Of a stretch of DNA of 64,000 nucleotides, positions 10,683 to 19,848 are shown one piece after another. Each line of letters opens with the position of its first letter. The stretch's first letter is position 1. Under the pieces are notes generated by a model that saw only the letters and a program-made list of their open reading frames with translations, did no database searches and had not been told where the DNA came from. Source of the stretch: Aurantiochytrium sp. KH105 (lineage: Eukaryota > Sar > Bigyra > Thraustochytrida > Thraustochytriidae); the NCBI GenBank assembly GCA_003116975.1, contig BGKB01000015.1, positions 682,001-746,000 of the forward strand, read 5' to 3'. The position numbers and the translations under genes are program-made.

Positions 10683-11970
10683 GCAAGCAATGTATTCGTA
10701 AAGTTTAACCCGTAAAAGGTTATTTTCTTATCAAGACGAGACGGCGGATCCAAAGACCTTCACGCGGCGGATGGGCTCGGGACTCTGATTTTGCTTTCTG
10801 GCGATGATCATCATGGTGGAATAGTCAATGATGTCTAAAAATGGTGCACGACAAGAATATCGGGAACGGCTTGACAATTTCAATAATGCATTGGGGGTTC
10901 TCCATGGCATGAACAATGTGGTTGAAGGCGGCGTGCGCAACAATCACTGTAGGGGAAATGTGCGGCCTGATAACGTAGAGAAAACCCGAGCCGCATCAAG
11001 GACATCGACAGCGAGAGTGACAGCAACGGCGACAGCGACGGCGACGAGTGTGACGAGAGCGCCCTGCGACATCTTAAGAACGAGGCTTTCCATGAACACC
11101 GGCAGCTCTACAAGGCCTTGTGATCTCTGAGGTCATTCACGTTGGGACATGTTCTATGACCTCAGGTCGAGCGAGTGTGATCGAAATACGCAAGGTCGGC
11201 CACGCATTGTCTACGCCGGAGGGTACGCGCATCGTGCAAAATTCGGCTCGAGACACAGTCCGGCAAAGCGTGCACGGGCTGCTCGACGAACTTCATCGCG
11301 TTGGTGTTACGCATGGAGACATGGGCATTCGCGATGTCAGCATTGCGGGTCTGCCCCATTGATTGAGAGTCCGCCTCATTTGGATTCGCGCTGCGCAAGC
11401 TCGGACTTCAATGTTTTTGATAGGGACTACAATCAACGCTTCCCGGCACCAAGCAGTGACTTTACCGCCTCTTCCATTGACAGGGATGCTGCAAGCATGG
11501 AATGTACCCCCCAAGGCCGCAAAAGGTCCTGGACGCGGCGCCGGGCACCTCGCACTCTGTTACAAGGCATCAGCAAGAACTGCACAAGCACTGCGGACAG
11601 TGAAACCGCACGCAAACGATGACTAGGCGAGCTTGAAGTAGGCTGAAACAAGATGAGACGATTTCTAAAATATATATATCTATACGTGGTCTGTCTAGCT
11701 GCAAGCAGGACGTGCTGATCTCTGATGTTCTTCTTGCAGTGCGTAGGCTTTCTCTCTGCGCGCAATAGTTGTATTCGACTTCCTCCCTTGTGAGCGGATG
11801 CAACGCATGGCGGTAGGAAGGGAAAATGGCACTGGCAACAAGCTCACGACTGTTTTCGTCATACATTTTTTCATCGGAGAGTCTATCGAAACACCATTGT
11901 GTCTGTCCCATATCTTCTCGACGCGCATGATTTGCTGACGTCGCAAACTTGTTGCTGCCTGCATACAAAT
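10683..11970. other. Intergenic spacer with a decayed relic
   Basis: This gap separates the HECT ligase from the convergent OYE gene. It contains no intact gene that I recognise. The middle third holds protein-like fragments in shifting frames (listed separately as a kinase-like relic). The last 350 bases, AT-richer with a TATATATAT run near 11672, probably serve as the shared 3' region and hold nothing else visible. Confidence 0.6.
10990..11430 (+). pseudogene. Possible relic of a protein-kinase-like C-lobe
   Basis: Three short protein-like stretches follow one another in different frames. The first, about 10996-11123, reads as an acidic segment (RIKDIDSESDSNGD) ending QLYKAL and a stop. 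The second, 11120-11362, reads LLDELHRVGVTHGDMGIRDV; this resembles the catalytic loop (L..LH..GV.HGD...N) of kinase-like phosphotransferases such as fungal/oomycete FunK1-type kinases, but the usual Asn is Asp. Just after its stop, another frame (about 11366-11400) reads VRLIWIRAAQA, like a mutated VRLIDFGRA magnesium-binding segment. Order and spacing fit a kinase C-lobe, while stops, frame changes and lost key residues point to a dead copy. This is a weak, inference-based call. Confidence 0.35.
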
Positions 11971-13179
11971 TTACTCTTCATTTTTGTGTGCGACTTCGCC
12001 CTCGTGGTTGGGGTAGTCGGAGTAGCCCTCCTTGACGTTGTTGCCCCACCATTCTTTCTGTCCCGGGGTAGGTGCGAGTTCCCACCCGTTGCGGAAGCGA
12101 TCGACGAGGTCGGGGTTTGCGATAAAGGGGCGACCAAAGGCCACGGCCTGTTCGACAAGCGGGGACTCGCCATTTGCAACCTTGATGAGCAAATCGGCAG
12201 ATTCATGGGTGTAGCCGGCGTTGCACACCAGAATGGTGGCAATGCCCTCGTCCTTTTGCGTCTCGCGAATGATTTCTCGGCCCAAGGTGGCCGTGAAGGG
12301 ATCGCACTTTTCGTGAAAGCCCCAGTCGAGGCCGTCCATGAGGTGAATCATGCCGATGCGCTTGCCAGCAAGATACTTGAAGGCCTCCTTGAAGGTCTCC
12401 AGGTTGTCTTCACTGCCCATCTCAGCAAAGGCACCGTTCGGGGAGAGGCGCACACTGATGCGTTCCTTGGGGAAGACCGTGAGGACCTCGTCGAGGACCT
12501 CGCGCAGGAAGCGCAGGCGGTTCTCAATGGAGCCACCATAGTCGTCGGTACGCTCGTTCGTGCACGACTGGATGAACTGGTCAATGAGGTAGCCATTTGC
12601 GGCGTGGATCTCGACGCCGTCAAAACCGGCCTCCTTGGCGTTGCGAGCAGCCTTGCCGTAGTCCTTGACGACATCGGCGATCTCCTCCTTGGTGAGCGCG
12701 TGTGGCGTCTCGGCTTCCTTGCGTTCGTGGTTCTTGGCGGGGATGGGCGCGGACATGGGCTTTTCGCTGGCGCTGACGGGCGTCTCCTTCATGACATCCG
12801 AATGGCCCTGGCGGCCCATGTGCCAGAGCTGGAGGTAGAAGCTGGTTCCGCTCAGCTTGGTGCGCTTGACGATGGGCTTCCAGGCCTCAACCTGCTCATC
12901 GGACCAGATGCCCGGAGCGCACCACCACCCGAGGCCCTGCTGCGAGATGCCGGTCGCCTCGGCAAAGATGAGTCCAGCGGTGGAGCGCTGCGAGTAGTAG
13001 TCGGCCATGAAGTCCTGGGGAACGTGGTTCTCGGTTGAGCGTCCGCGGGTCATGGGGGCCATAAAGACGCGGTTCGTCGTGGTGACCTCGTTCTCAGTGC
13101 CCTCGGCGATCTTCACGGGCATGAGCAGCGGCGAGGTGTTCTTGCCGCTGTTCGTCATGTTCTGCGGTTCCGCGGACAT
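11971..13179 (-). CDS. Old Yellow Enzyme family NADH:flavin oxidoreductase, copy 1
   Basis: A 402-residue FMN-dependent ene-reductase of the OYE/12-oxophytodienoate reductase/NemA group, which reduces activated C=C bonds of enals, enones, maleimides or nitro compounds with NAD(P)H. It is a full-length TIM barrel: FMN-side NRVFMAPMTRGR near residue 36, substrate-anion pair H192/N195 in EIHAANGYLIDQF with proton donor Y197, then TDDYGGSIENRLRF, and the phosphate-binding end VAFGRPFIANPDLV. The ATG at 13177-13179 is chosen because it is the first in-frame ATG; the frame stays open 86 codons further upstream, but that part is a 10-bp tandem repeat plus a TTG codon. No signal peptide or membrane segment is visible, so it is probably cytosolic. 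It is a paralogue of the OYE gene 1.4 kb upstream on the same strand. The physiological substrate is unknown. Confidence 0.93.
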   Translation of the reverse strand: MSAEPQNMTNSGKNTSPLLMPVKIAEGTENEVTTTNRVFMAPMTRGRSTENHVPQDFMADYYSQRSTAGLIFAEATGISQQGLGWWCAPGIWSDEQVEAWKPIVKRTKLSGTSFYLQLWHMGRQGHSDVMKETPVSASEKPMSAPIPAKNHERKEAETPHALTKEEIADVVKDYGKAARNAKEAGFDGVEIHAANGYLIDQFIQSCTNERTDDYGGSIENRLRFLREVLDEVLTVFPKERISVRLSPNGAFAEMGSEDNLETFKEAFKYLAGKRIGMIHLMDGLDWGFHEKCDPFTATLGREIIRETQKDEGIATILVCNAGYTHESADLLIKVANGESPLVEQAVAFGRPFIANPDLVDRFRNGWELAPTPGQKEWWGNNVKEGYSDYPNHEGEVAHKNEE

Positions 13180-14573
13180 CTTTCTTGTCTTCTCTTGTCT
13201 TGTTTTGTCTTGTTTTGTCTTGTTTTGTCTTGTTTTGTCTTGTTTTGTCTTGTTTTGTCTTGTTTTGACTACTCCCCTGTCTGTCTCGTTCGATGCTCGT
13301 CTAATTACGGTTCTGGGGTGATCCAGATCCAATTCAGGTTTGTTGCCGACGCAGCATCTGCTGCTGCTGGCGGCGGCAGCGCAGGCGAGCAAGCTCCGCA
13401 GGAGTTGCGGGTGAACCTTTAGGCGTGCCCGGACCAAGCGTTCAACCTATACACTGTCATCCTCGGATTGCGAGTGGCGACGAAGGCAGCCTGAACAGTC
13501 ACGCTGAGTGGGTGCAGTCCGTGCAGCTTGGGCACGCACGCTGACTGACTTCCGGGTCACGACCGCCGGGATCGAACGAATCTGGTGTGACGCACGCAAC
13601 CGTGCAGTGCAGCGTCATGCAGTGCCGTGCAGACAGACGCTCACAGTCACTCGCCCCGCTGACGTTCGGGAGCACCTGCAGCAGCAGCAGCAGCAGCAGC
13701 GGCGGCAGCGGCAATCGTGCTGGCTGCTTCCCGTCGCGTCGCGTCGTCCTCGGTGCGGAGTGCGGTCACCGTTGTGACCCCGCGATGAAGCCATGCCCCG
13801 CGATGAAGCCATGCCCAGCCGCCAGGCCCGCCTCGCTCGCCAGCCGGCCAGGCCGAGCCCCGCCGCGCCGCGCTCAGCCTCGAGCGTTGGCAGCCGAGGC
13901 GGGCGAGCGAACGCGCGAGGAGCAGCGGTGCGGCTCGAGCCGTGGCAGCGGTGCTGCTGCTGCAGTGCTGCGCGGCTCTGCTGACGTCAGGGCAGGACAG
14001 ACGGCCCCGGTCCCGCCGGCTCTGCGACGCGCGGCCGGCTGCGGATGCTGACGCGAGGAGGACCCGCGCGACTCGGAGCGGGCCGCGACGGCCCTGGAAA
14101 AGGGGGGAAGGGAAGGGAGGGGCCCAGAGAGAAAGGTTGGTTGCAGCAGCAGCGGTAACTGCAGCTTACGGTCGGACGGTCTGTGGAAAACGAATTCAAT
14201 AAGGTTTGTTTTTCGAGGGTGACCGCTGCTGGCTGCTGCTGCTGATGATGATGAAGTTCATGGTGAGGAGCGGGAGCGCTGGACGATGACGACGATGACG
14301 ATGCGTTTGTCGTCAAGCATCGTGGTGGTACTACACTAAAAGCTGTTGATCAGGTGGATGACACCTTGCTTGTCAGCGTAGCTGTTGATGGTGCCGCTGC
14401 AGACGAACGATACGATTTGGTCAATGCAATGATCGCCACGCTCGGCAGTAAGGGTCGCCTTGGTGATGATGAACAAGAGAAGGTGAGAATTTCTTAGGCC
14501 TAAACGCTGACGCCTACGTATCACATCACGGAGAATACGAGTAGGGTAACGTGCACATTGACTTTTTGGGGTT
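13180..14573. other. Spacer between the two OYE genes
   Basis: This contains the upstream region of OYE copy 1 and the 3' region of copy 2. It holds the 10-bp repeat next to the copy 1 start, a GCGTC run near 13733-13748, an 18-bp direct duplication (CCGCGATGAAGCCATGCC) near 13781-13816, and CAG/CTG-rich stretches near 13677-13700 and 14225-14245. Open frames here are low-complexity and not convincing as genes. Confidence 0.55.
13188..13267. repeat. 10-bp tandem repeat (TGTTTTGTCT)n upstream of OYE copy 1
   Basis: About seven copies of a 10-bp unit made of alternating TTGTC and TTGTT pentamers lie immediately upstream of the OYE start codon. They would be in its 5' leader or promoter. On the coding strand the unit is purine-rich (AGACAAAACA). 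It is stop-free in the gene's frame and would encode a QNKTKQDKTR period if translated. Confidence 0.9.
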
Positions 14574-15728
14574 CTACAGCTTCGGATAGGTATTGTAGCC
14601 CTCCTCGCCGAGCTCGCCTTGCCACCAATGTTCGTAGGGGGCTTCAGGGGCAAGGTCGAGGTTGTCCTGAAAGCGGGCAACAAGGTCCGGGTTGCTGATA
14701 TAGGGCCTGCCAAAGGCAACAGCCTGGTCAACGTACGGACCCTCGTCCTCGAGACCCTCGCGAATGAGGGCTTGGGCAGACTCTTTGGTGTAGCCGACAT
14801 TGCAAACGAGCATGGAGGCAATGCCCTCATCTTGCTGGACGCGCCGAATGATGGCGCGAGCCATGCGCGGCGTGAAGGGCTCAGCCTTGTCGTGAAAGCC
14901 GAAGGTGAGACCATCCATAATGTGAATGATGCCGACGCGCTGGCGGGCGAGCATTTCGATGGCTGCTGAAAAAAGCTCGGGGTTCTCGGCGCTGCCCATC
15001 TCGCCTGCAATACCATTGGGGGCAAGACGGACGCTAACGCGCTCCTTGGGGTAGACTTGGCACACGGCTTCGACGACCTCGCGAAGGAAGCGCAGCCTGT
15101 TTTCAATAGATCCGCCATACTCGTCGGTTCGCTTGTTGCTCACGGTCTGCATAAACTGGTCCAAAAGGTACCCGTTGGCCGCATGGATCTCGATGCCGTC
15201 GAACCCCGCAGTCTGCGCGTTACGCGCGGCCTGGACGTAGTCTTGGACAGTTTGCTTGATTTCTTGTGCGCTGAGCGCGTGTGGGACCTCGGCAGGTTTC
15301 TTTTCGTGATTGCGGGCCGTCACTGGCGCGACGAGAGGCTCCTCGCTCGCGCTCACGGGTCTCGTTCCCGTCACATCCGAGTGAGCTTGGCGGCCCATGT
15401 GCCAAAGCTGGCTGTAAAGTACTGCCTCGCTGTCTTGGGCCTTGACGCCTTGCACAATGGTCTTCCACGCTTGGATCATCTCGTCCCTGTAGATGCCCGG
15501 TGCACAGAACCAGCCGAGGCCCGTGGGGTTAATTCCCGTGGCCTCGCAGAAGATGAGGCCTGCGCTTGCGCGGTCTCGATAGTACTTGATGAAGCTGTCC
15601 TTTTTCGGGAGGTGATCTTCGGTGGCGCGTCCGCGTGTCAAGGGAGCCATGAAGACCCGATTCCGCACCTTGAGCGCGTGCTCGCTGCCCTCCAGGCCAA
15701 TCACTGCGGCCTCGAGAAGCTTGCTCAT
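14574..15728 (-). CDS. Old Yellow Enzyme family NADH:flavin oxidoreductase, copy 2
   Basis: A 384-residue paralogue of the downstream OYE gene, same strand and same domain plan. It carries NRVFMAPLTRGRATEDHLP near residue 23, the anion-binding pair H182/N185 with Y187 in EIHAANGYLLDQF, TDEYGGSIENRLRF, and the FMN phosphate region VAFGRPYISNPDLV. The start is an ATG at 15726-15728, with the frame not extended by any plausible upstream peptide. Compared with copy 1 it has a shorter N-terminus, an extra 2-3 residues before QLWHMGRQ and no His-rich C-terminal tail. The head-to-tail arrangement indicates tandem duplication; the many substitutions say it is not recent. The pair probably differ in substrate range or regulation, which the sequence cannot show. 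Confidence 0.94.
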   Translation of the reverse strand: MSKLLEAAVIGLEGSEHALKVRNRVFMAPLTRGRATEDHLPKKDSFIKYYRDRASAGLIFCEATGINPTGLGWFCAPGIYRDEMIQAWKTIVQGVKAQDSEAVLYSQLWHMGRQAHSDVTGTRPVSASEEPLVAPVTARNHEKKPAEVPHALSAQEIKQTVQDYVQAARNAQTAGFDGIEIHAANGYLLDQFMQTVSNKRTDEYGGSIENRLRFLREVVEAVCQVYPKERVSVRLAPNGIAGEMGSAENPELFSAAIEMLARQRVGIIHIMDGLTFGFHDKAEPFTPRMARAIIRRVQQDEGIASMLVCNVGYTKESAQALIREGLEDEGPYVDQAVAFGRPYISNPDLVARFQDNLDLAPEAPYEHWWQGELGEEGYNTYPKL

Positions 15729-16163
15729 GATGCCTTTTTCTCCTTCGTCTTCTTCGTCGGGCTCTTGCTGTGGTAGTTCTTCAATGTACGTACTACCGCG
15801 TATACCGTGACGTACTAGGGACTTATCGTTCTTGCAAGGGCGCGGCTTACGTTGTGGCCGGGCTCGTCCGCTGGGTGATCGCGGTCTGCTACTGCTACTA
15901 CTGCTGCTGCTGCTACTGCTGCTGCGTGCGCCATCCTTGCGCCGAGCCCCCCGCGCCTAAAACGGGCGGACGGGGGCGCGCGCGTTGACGGACTGAGAGA
16001 AACGCCAGCATTTGGGCCAGCCGGGCGGCGACTGACGGCGTGTGTAGGTTCAAGGTATGTATGAAGAGACAAGGCAAGGCAAGAAGAGAGGTGGCTACGA
16101 GAGAGAGAGAAGGCAAAACAAAACAACGAAAAAAAATAAGGTTCCGAACTAAAATACGGGCGC
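15729..16163. other. Spacer between OYE copy 2 and RPL22
   Basis: This short gap contains the upstream region of OYE copy 2 and the 3' flank of RPL22. A CTG/CTA-rich microsatellite lies at about 15890-15922, and the RPL22 3' side is rich in GAGA and A runs near 16095-16140. I see no gene. Confidence 0.6.
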
Positions 16164-16424
16164 TTACTCCTCCTCGTCGGCGTCGACCGGGTAGTAGCTG
16201 AGCTTAAAGCTCTGCTTGTCCGAGGCGACAATGCGGATGTAGTCGCGGAGCGACTGCTTCTTAAGGTACTTCTTGGTCAGGTACTTGAGGTAGCGCTTGC
16301 TGAAGGGGACAGTGGAGATGACAGCCACCTTGGTGCCAGCGGCCTCGGTCTCGACCTTGACGAGGTCACCAAGGACACCGGCCTTGCCGCCGTTGACCTT
16401 GATGCGGTCCTGGAGGAACTTGAC
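16164..16424 (-). CDS. RPL22: 60S ribosomal protein L22 (eL22), 3' exon
   Basis: This exon encodes the last 86 residues of eL22, a component of the large ribosomal subunit. It reads [20 protein letters not shown], then the family hallmark [17 protein letters not shown], and ends in an acidic tail (DADEEE), as in other eukaryotes. The acceptor is the AG just before position 16424 (GCACAG then GTCAAGTTC on the coding strand), and joining to the upstream exon keeps the frame (..DLASF/VKFLQ..). The intron (16425-16838, 414 nt) starts with a consensus GTAAGT. It is the only clear spliceosomal intron in the window. Confidence 0.95.
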   Translation of the reverse strand, partial: VKFLQDRIKVNGGKAGVLGDLVKVETEAAGTKVAVISTVPFSKRYLKYLTKKYLKKQSLRDYIRIVASDKQSFKLSYYPVDADEEE

Positions 16425-16838
16425 CTGTGCGGGTTGAAATGTGCAAAATTCCCAGGTAGACACCATCCGTCGATCATTCGTCGAGCGCGCGGAAAAAGGA
16501 GCACGGACGACGAAAGCGGATCACGGGTCACACACACAAAAGGGGTGGGAAGCGGTCAGGACCTCTGGGTGGCCAGGCGGGATGCTTGTGCACGATAATA
16601 AGAAAAGCACAGCGAGGGACGCGATATTACAGCCAACCTCGAGCTCAAGCGGCGCCGGCGCCATCCGTCCACTCCGACTACAACCACAAGTAGAAGCAGC
16701 GGTGTCGAGACGGAATCAGCGTGCTGCTCATTCATTCACGAGTTTCCCAGGCGGGTGGGCGTGTTTGCTGGTGCGCTCCATCGCGTCCTCTCGCTGCCTT
16801 GCCTATTCTCGCGCTCCAAAGCCAGAGTTTCAACTTAC

Positions 16839-16946
16839 GAATGATGCCAGGTCGAGGACCTTGTCGTTCACCGGGATGGTGCAGTCGACCAAAAACTTGG
16901 TGGCCTTGGCGGGCTGTTCATCGTCGTCATCAACATCATCATGATG
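16839..16946 (-). CDS. RPL22: 60S ribosomal protein L22 (eL22), upstream exon (5' end unresolved)
   Basis: At least 36 codons precede the donor site: an acidic stretch (HHDDVDDDDEQPAK), then ATKFLVDCTIPVNDKVLDLA, which matches the conserved N-terminal beta strand of eL22. The donor GTAAGT is at 16833-16838. The reading frame has no ATG before an in-frame TAG about 70 nt further upstream, so the initiating exon must be separate and probably holds only a few codons; I could not place it. ATG codons at 16930-16944 are in the wrong frame. With both exons the product is at least 122 residues, near the family's usual length. Confidence 0.85.
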
Positions 16947-17321
16947 CTCACGTACGTCAGTCTCTCTTTCTCTCTCTCTCTCTCTCTTCTCGTCCTTTTC
17001 CGGCACGCGCTATGCGGCCCTCGCCGAGCCCGTCGCCGGGTCCTGTCGAGGCCCCGTCTACATCATCCTTTCATCTCCCCCCGGCTCGCCCGCCGAAGCC
17101 GGCGGGCTCGAGCTCGAGCTCGGACCTCTCGGTCGGTGCCCGTCTCGGTGCCCGTCTCCATCTCCGTCTCGGTCGGTCTCCGACTCCGCCACGCACCATC
17201 TTGCTGGACCTGAGAGAGCTCGCGTGCTGCTGCTGCTGCCCGTGCTCGACCTCTGATTGCTTTCTGCTCTCCGGTCCTCTCCTTTCGCCGCCCCTCGCGC
17301 GGCCGCTGGGAGCCACTCGCG

Positions 17322-17378
17322 ATAGCGCACTTGCGCCGCCGCCATTCTCCACTTGCGCCGCCGCCGCAAGTGGGTTAT
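17322..17378. promoter_or_regulatory. CGCAAGTG motif cluster upstream of RPL22
   Basis: Three copies of the octamer CGCAAGTG lie within 57 bp, two on the minus strand (ATAGCGCACTTGCG at 17322-17335; CACTTGCG near 17350) and one on the plus strand inside GCCGCAAGTGGGTTAT (ending 17378). The same extended motif is repeated four times upstream of the eIF3e gene. A shared activator site for translation genes is inferred, not shown. Confidence 0.5.
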
Positions 17379-18783
17379 ACCGACCCGCGCTTTGCGCTTT
17401 CTGCCTCCAAAGCCCTGCTTGCGTGGCTGGCTGCGGCCACTGGTGATGCCGGCACGCGGCGATTGACGACGGAGATGCGTGCCGAGGGAGCGCGCCAAGT
17501 CCAAGTGCGGCGATGCCGGCAACGCCAGACGAGGCCAAACAAAGCTGCGCAGCAAGCTTGCGCACGGTGTCTCTCGCCAAGCGAGCGAGCGAGCGAGCCG
17601 AGGTGCCGATGGCGTACCCTAACCCTGGCACGTTCGCGGGGACCCCTTTTGAATGAAGGTGTGTGCTTTTGAGGTGGGCGCGAACAGAGGGTGTGTACTT
17701 GTCCGTCCATTCTCTTTTCGACGATAGACTTTTGAAAGGGAATACCTTGTGCCTGGCGGAGGGAGCTATGCCATGGACCGACCAGCACAGCGATGGCGAC
17801 TACGACGTCCATGAACCAACGTCCAGGGGCGGCCATGCTACATGGTTGGCTAACTGAGGCGCAGAGACCAGGCTACACTCTTTCTACAGCTACTTCTCCG
17901 GCCGCCACAGCGACCTTGCAACTCGTACTCGCCCTCGCGGGAGGGCAATTTGCCCGCAGCCGCCCGCTATGGCGGTCTGGTCTGGCAGTTATTTATCAGG
18001 GGAGGCGAAAGTTTTGCTGCGGAGATCAACATCAGGCACAGGCACAGGAGCAGGTACCTATATAATATACTTGGGCACAGGCACAAGTTCGACATGGGCA
18101 CAGGCACGAGCCAGTTGCCATGGTTGAACGGACATGGCCACAGCCACGTCCCCACTCTGTGTCTCCAGCCCCTCCACCACTGATGAAAAGGCTTCCCCGC
18201 GCTGCTAGGCTATTCTCCTTCTTCTTCGTTTTCTATTTCTTTTTCCGCGGGTGATTCACCGACCGAGCGCGACAGCCTCTACGCCACCCTCGCGCAAGCG
18301 GTAGCGGCTACAAACGTGGAGTCCGCGCTCCATTCGTCCGAAACCGCCACTGGCCGCCGCCCTGCCGCGTTCGCCATCGTCCCAACTCAATTCTCCGTCA
18401 TCACCACGTCCATAAACCCCCTTGCGCTCCTCCAACGCACACCTCCCTCATTTCCCGGCGTCCCCGAGCCGTGGCATTTTACCCTTCCATCATCCCGCTC
18501 TTCCCGGCGCAGCTGAGCGCGGCATTTTCGTTCATCCTGGCCGGCCTTGCGTCGACCGCCGCGGCCTCGAAGACCTTCTTGCAGACACATGCATCACGCT
18601 CTGGTGCACCATCATCATCATCAACATCCATGGCAACTATCTGGCTGGCTGGCCGTCCGGAGAATCCGTCCCAAGGGAAGCTTTTTCCCGGCCGCCGCGA
18701 CCGTCGGTCGAGGTCATTCTCGCGCGGCGTCCCGGCCATGCGGTGCCGCGGCGTGCCGTGCAGAGGCATGCCGCGCGGCGCCA

Positions 18784-18819
18784 GCCAGGTCTCCGGCCCC
18801 TCGTGGCCGGAGACCTGGC
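18784..18819. other. Perfect 15-bp GC-rich inverted repeat, 6-nt loop
   Basis: GCCAGGTCTCCGGCC (18784-18798) is followed by CCTCGT and then by its exact reverse complement (18805-18819). The stem is GC-rich and would be very stable. It lies about 310 bp before the ETHE1 start codon, in the promoter or 5' leader. Confidence 0.85.
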
Positions 18820-19022
18820 GCGGCGGAGGAGCGGCGCGGGGTTTTCCGGCGCGCGGAGGAGGAGAAGACTCGGGAAGCGCGCGGGCGAGAGAAAGTCCCG
18901 AAGTCCTGGTCCAGGGCAAGTGAATTGTCCGCGCCAAGGACCCGGCGCGAGCGGCGGCGCGGCGCAGGCAGCAGCAGACCCTGAACGCAGCTGAGCCGCA
19001 GAGCAAGAGCAGCGGGACCAAG

Positions 19023-19023
<1 letters not shown>

Positions 19024-19059
<36 letters not shown>

Positions 19060-19081
19060 GCAGCAGAAGCAGAAGCAGCAG
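19024..19081. repeat. AGC trinucleotide microsatellite
   Basis: An interrupted (AGC)n tract, with AGA interruptions, lies about 45 bp before the ETHE1 start, in the presumed 5' leader. Confidence 0.85.
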
Positions 19082-19125
19082 AGAAGAGCGAGGAGAGCGG
19101 AGAGAAGAACCAAGCAACAGACACG

Positions 19126-19848
19126 ATGATCTTTCGGCAGCTGTTCGACCGCGAGTCGTGCACGTACACGTACGTGCTCGGGTGCGAGAAGACGCGCGAG
19201 GCGGCGCTGATCGACCCGGTGCTGGAGCTCGTGGAGCGCGACGTGCAGATGCTCGACGAGCTCAACCTCGATCTCAAGTACGCAGTGAACACGCACGTGC
19301 ACGCGGACCATATCTTTGGCAACAAGGCCATCAAGAAGATGCTGCCCGAGGTCAAGAGCGTCCTCGGCGAAGAGGGCAACGAGGAGGCCATGGCGGACAT
19401 TCGTCTCGCCGAGGGAGATGTGCTCGAGGTCGGCGAGACCATCAAGATTGAGTTCCTCTCCACCCCGGGCCACACCAACGGATGCCACTCGCTCGTTGTC
19501 CGCGACGGACCCACCACCATGGTTTTTACGGGCGACACGCTCCTCGTGCGCGGCTGCGGCCGCACGGACTTTCAGCAGGGTAACTCCAAGTCGCTCTACA
19601 AGAACGTCCACGAGAAGATCTTCACCTTGCCCGATGATACCATTGTCTACCCGGCACACGATTACAAGGGCCGCACGATGAGCACTGTTGCCGAGGAGAA
19701 GAAGTACAACCCGCGTCTTACCAAGTCGCTCGACGAGTTTGTCGATCTTATGGACAACCTCGGCCTCCCGTACCCGGCCAAGATTGACGTTTCGCTCCCC
19801 GCGAACCTCGTCTGCGGCCTCCACGACGTGCCACCTGGTGCGAAGTGA
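19126..19848 (+). CDS. ETHE1: Persulfide dioxygenase ETHE1 (sulfur dioxygenase)
   Basis: A 240-residue metallo-beta-lactamase-fold enzyme that oxidises glutathione persulfide to sulfite and glutathione with O2, in hydrogen sulfide detoxification. Iron ligands are expected at H57/H59 of the THVHADH motif (with D61/H62), H116 (TPGHTNG) and D137 (FTGDTLL). H178 lies in the YPAHDYKG motif. RGCGRTDFQQGN and the late NPRLT and LPxPxxID segments are ETHE1 signatures that separate it from glyoxalase II. The start ATG gives an N-terminus (MIFRQLFDRESCTYTY) matching non-targeted bacterial and plant forms. No mitochondrial presequence is visible from this ATG, so the enzyme is cytosolic or uses an alternative upstream exon. 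The GC and codon pattern match the neighbours. Confidence 0.96.
   Translation: MIFRQLFDRESCTYTYVLGCEKTREAALIDPVLELVERDVQMLDELNLDLKYAVNTHVHADHIFGNKAIKKMLPEVKSVLGEEGNEEAMADIRLAEGDVLEVGETIKIEFLSTPGHTNGCHSLVVRDGPTTMVFTGDTLLVRGCGRTDFQQGNSKSLYKNVHEKIFTLPDDTIVYPAHDYKGRTMSTVAEEKKYNPRLTKSLDEFVDLMDNLGLPYPAKIDVSLPANLVCGLHDVPPGAK

Larger units (their letters stand above)
16947..19125. other. Promoter-containing spacer between divergent RPL22 and ETHE1
   Basis: This 2.2-kb gap lies between two divergently transcribed genes. From left to right it holds a CT-rich run (16961-16988) next to RPL22, a CTG run near 17226-17240, the CGCAAGTG motif cluster (17322-17378), GGCACA-type short repeats with a TATATAATATA core (18027-18110), a perfect GC-rich hairpin (18784-18819), and an AGC microsatellite directly before ETHE1. 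No convincing gene is seen. Confidence 0.6.

Noticed and set aside
11899-13038. Plus-strand open frame of 379 codons over OYE copy 1
   Set aside because: It is antisense to a clear OYE gene; GC-rich third positions keep the opposite strand open.
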